Positions 5,423-6,358 of a stretch of 6,358 nt of DNA are shown here, in pieces. Position 1 is the first letter of the stretch, and every line of letters begins with the position of its first letter. The notes under the pieces are model-generated. The model did not search any database. It saw nothing but the letters and a program-made list of their open reading frames with translations, and had not been told where the DNA came from. A program made the position numbers and the translations under genes. Source of the stretch: Candidatus Adiutrix sp. (GTDB lineage Bacteria > Desulfobacterota > Desulfarculia > Adiutricales > Adiutricaceae); NCBI GenBank assembly GCA_031283395.1, contig JAITBV010000172.1, forward strand, positions 1 through 6,358, in the 5' to 3' direction.

Positions 5423-6358
5423 TTAGGAAACCCGGCTGCCCGGGGCTATGGGGACGGCGGGGGTGAGGAGGGTCAGTTCCTCTCCCCCGGGACCGGGCCG
5501 GGAGGCGGCCAGGACCATGCCCTGGGAAGTGATGCCCATGAGCTTGGCCGGAGCCAGGTTGGCCGCCACCACCACCAGGCGGCCGACCATATCCTCGGGC
5601 CGGAAATGTTTGGCCATACCGGCGACTATGGTGCGCTCCTCCGTCCCCAGGCTGACCTTCAGTTTCAGGAGCTTGTCGCTCTTGGGCACGGCTTCGGCCG
5701 CCAGCACCTCGGCCACACGCAGTTCCAGGCGCCTGAATTCGTCTATGGTGACGATCTCCGCAGCCGGCGGCTCCTCCGCCGGGGGCGGGGAAGGCGCCGG
5801 TTTTTCAGCCTTGGAGGCTGCGGGGCCGCCGCCTAATTCCACACGGGGGAAGAGGGCCGGGCCGGCCGCCGCCGGGCGGCCGGGGGCCAGATCACGCCGC
5901 AGCCCGGCCAAGTCCAGGCCCATCCGGCCCGGGTCCAGGCCCAGGCGCCGCCAGATCTCTTCGCCGGTGCGGGGCATGACCGGCCAGACCAGGGCTCCGG
6001 CCAGGGCCAGCCCCTCCACCAGGCTTCTTAATACCGCGGCCAGGCGGCCTTTTTTTTCAGGGTCCTTGGCCAGGGCCCAGGGGGCTTCGACGTCGATGAG
6101 CTTATTCAGGCGGCCGACCAGTTCCCAGGCCGAAGCCAGGGCCTTGTGGACGGCCAGGCTTTGAAAGTTGACCCGGTATTCTTCCGTAAGGCGGCCGGCC
6201 AGGTCCCGCCCCGGGACATCCTCCGAATCCTCGGGCAGGACGCCCCCGCCGAAGCGGGCCAGCATGGCCAGGGAGCGCTGCCAGAGATTGCCCAGGTCGT
6301 TGGCCAAATCGGAGTTGTAGCGCCCCACCAGGGCGTCCTCCACGAATTCGCTGTCCAG
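5423..6358 (-). CDS. metG: Methionyl-tRNA synthetase, C-terminal 311 residues (5' end beyond window)
   Basis: Methionyl-tRNA synthetase charges tRNA-Met with methionine in the cytosol. Only the C-terminal part is here: the reading frame is open to the right edge, so the catalytic Rossmann domain and KMSKS loop are outside. Numbering from the edge, residues 11-30 (with NSDLANDLGNL) and 83-103 (NKLIDVEAPWALAKDPEKK) are typical of the MetRS anticodon-binding helical bundle, and LFPRVE at 169-174 closes it. A linker rich in A, P, K and E follows (about 175-200). Residues 201-311 form an EMAP-II/Trbp111-like tRNA-binding OB domain (LELRVAEVL, SDKLLKLKV, ERTIVAGMAKHF, LMGITSQGMVLAA), the C-terminal module that dimerises many bacterial MetRS proteins. 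Full-length enzymes with this module are about 650-680 residues, so slightly under half is visible. The gene ends in TAA, 12 bp before trkA. Confidence 0.95.
   Translation of the reverse strand: MDSEFVEDALVGRYNSDLANDLGNLWQRSLAMLARFGGGVLPEDSEDVPGRDLAGRLTEEYRVNFQSLAVHKALASAWELVGRLNKLIDVEAPWALAKDPEKKGRLAAVLRSLVEGLALAGALVWPVMPRTGEEIWRRLGLDPGRMGLDLAGLRRDLAPGRPAAAGPALFPRVELGGGPAASKAEKPAPSPPPAEEPPAAEIVTIDEFRRLELRVAEVLAAEAVPKSDKLLKLKVSLGTEERTIVAGMAKHFRPEDMVGRLVVVAANLAPAKLMGITSQGMVLAASRPGPGGEELTLLTPAVPIAPGSRVS
5862..5883 (-). repeat. GC-only inverted repeat in the MetRS linker region
   Basis: A perfect 9-bp inverted repeat with a 4-nt loop, all G and C: CCGGCCGCC, GCCG, GGCGGCCGG on the plus strand. 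It lies inside metG where the protein passes from the anticodon-binding domain to the linker (around RPAAAGPA). No T-tract follows on the coding strand, so it is not an intrinsic terminator. It may simply follow from GC-rich codons for alanine, glycine, arginine and proline; a role in slowing ribosomes between domains is speculation. Confidence 0.5.

Noticed and set aside
5448..6164. Plus-strand frame of 238 codons opposite metG
   Set aside because: S/R/A/P-rich antisense translation of a clear MetRS C-terminal region.

Overview
This window is a compact, high-GC (roughly two-thirds G+C by eye) bacterial chromosomal segment. All recognisable genes lie on the minus strand, so reading 5'->3' along the mRNA runs from high to low coordinates: 'metG (C-terminal part, cut by the right edge) - trkA - trkH - mpl - rnc - era' (N-terminal part, cut by the left edge). 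Intergenic distances are 12, 22 and 20 bp, then a 35-bp overlap, then 2 bp. There is no non-coding stretch long enough to hold an RNA gene, CRISPR array, insertion sequence or conventional terminator, and I see none.

Region by region: 5423-6358 is the C-terminal half of methionyl-tRNA synthetase, with anticodon-binding helices, a proline/alanine-rich linker and a fused C-terminal tRNA-binding domain. 4049-5410 and 2566-4026 encode the two parts of a Trk potassium uptake system: the duplicated NAD-binding cytosolic regulator TrkA and the membrane pore TrkH. 1061-2545 encodes Mpl, the ligase that returns recycled murein tripeptide to UDP-MurNAc. 418-1095 encodes ribonuclease III and 1-415 the start of the Era GTPase, the classic rnc-era pair of rRNA processing and 30S assembly.

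Mpl implies a Gram-negative-type peptidoglycan recycling route with meso-diaminopimelate. Together with the GC-rich codon use (CTG, GCC, GGC dominate) and the gene mix, this fits a proteobacterium in the broad sense, possibly a deltaproteobacterial (Desulfobacterota) lineage. That placement is inference from style and cannot be settled from this sequence alone.

The genes look like one transcription unit joining translation (MetRS), ion homeostasis (Trk), wall recycling (Mpl) and rRNA maturation (RNase III, Era). The tight spacing suggests co-transcription, with translational coupling most likely at mpl-rnc and rnc-era. Any promoter probably lies upstream of metG outside the window. I found no evidence of an undescribed system; the points worth a second look are modest ones about gene overlap, start sites and local sequence structure.
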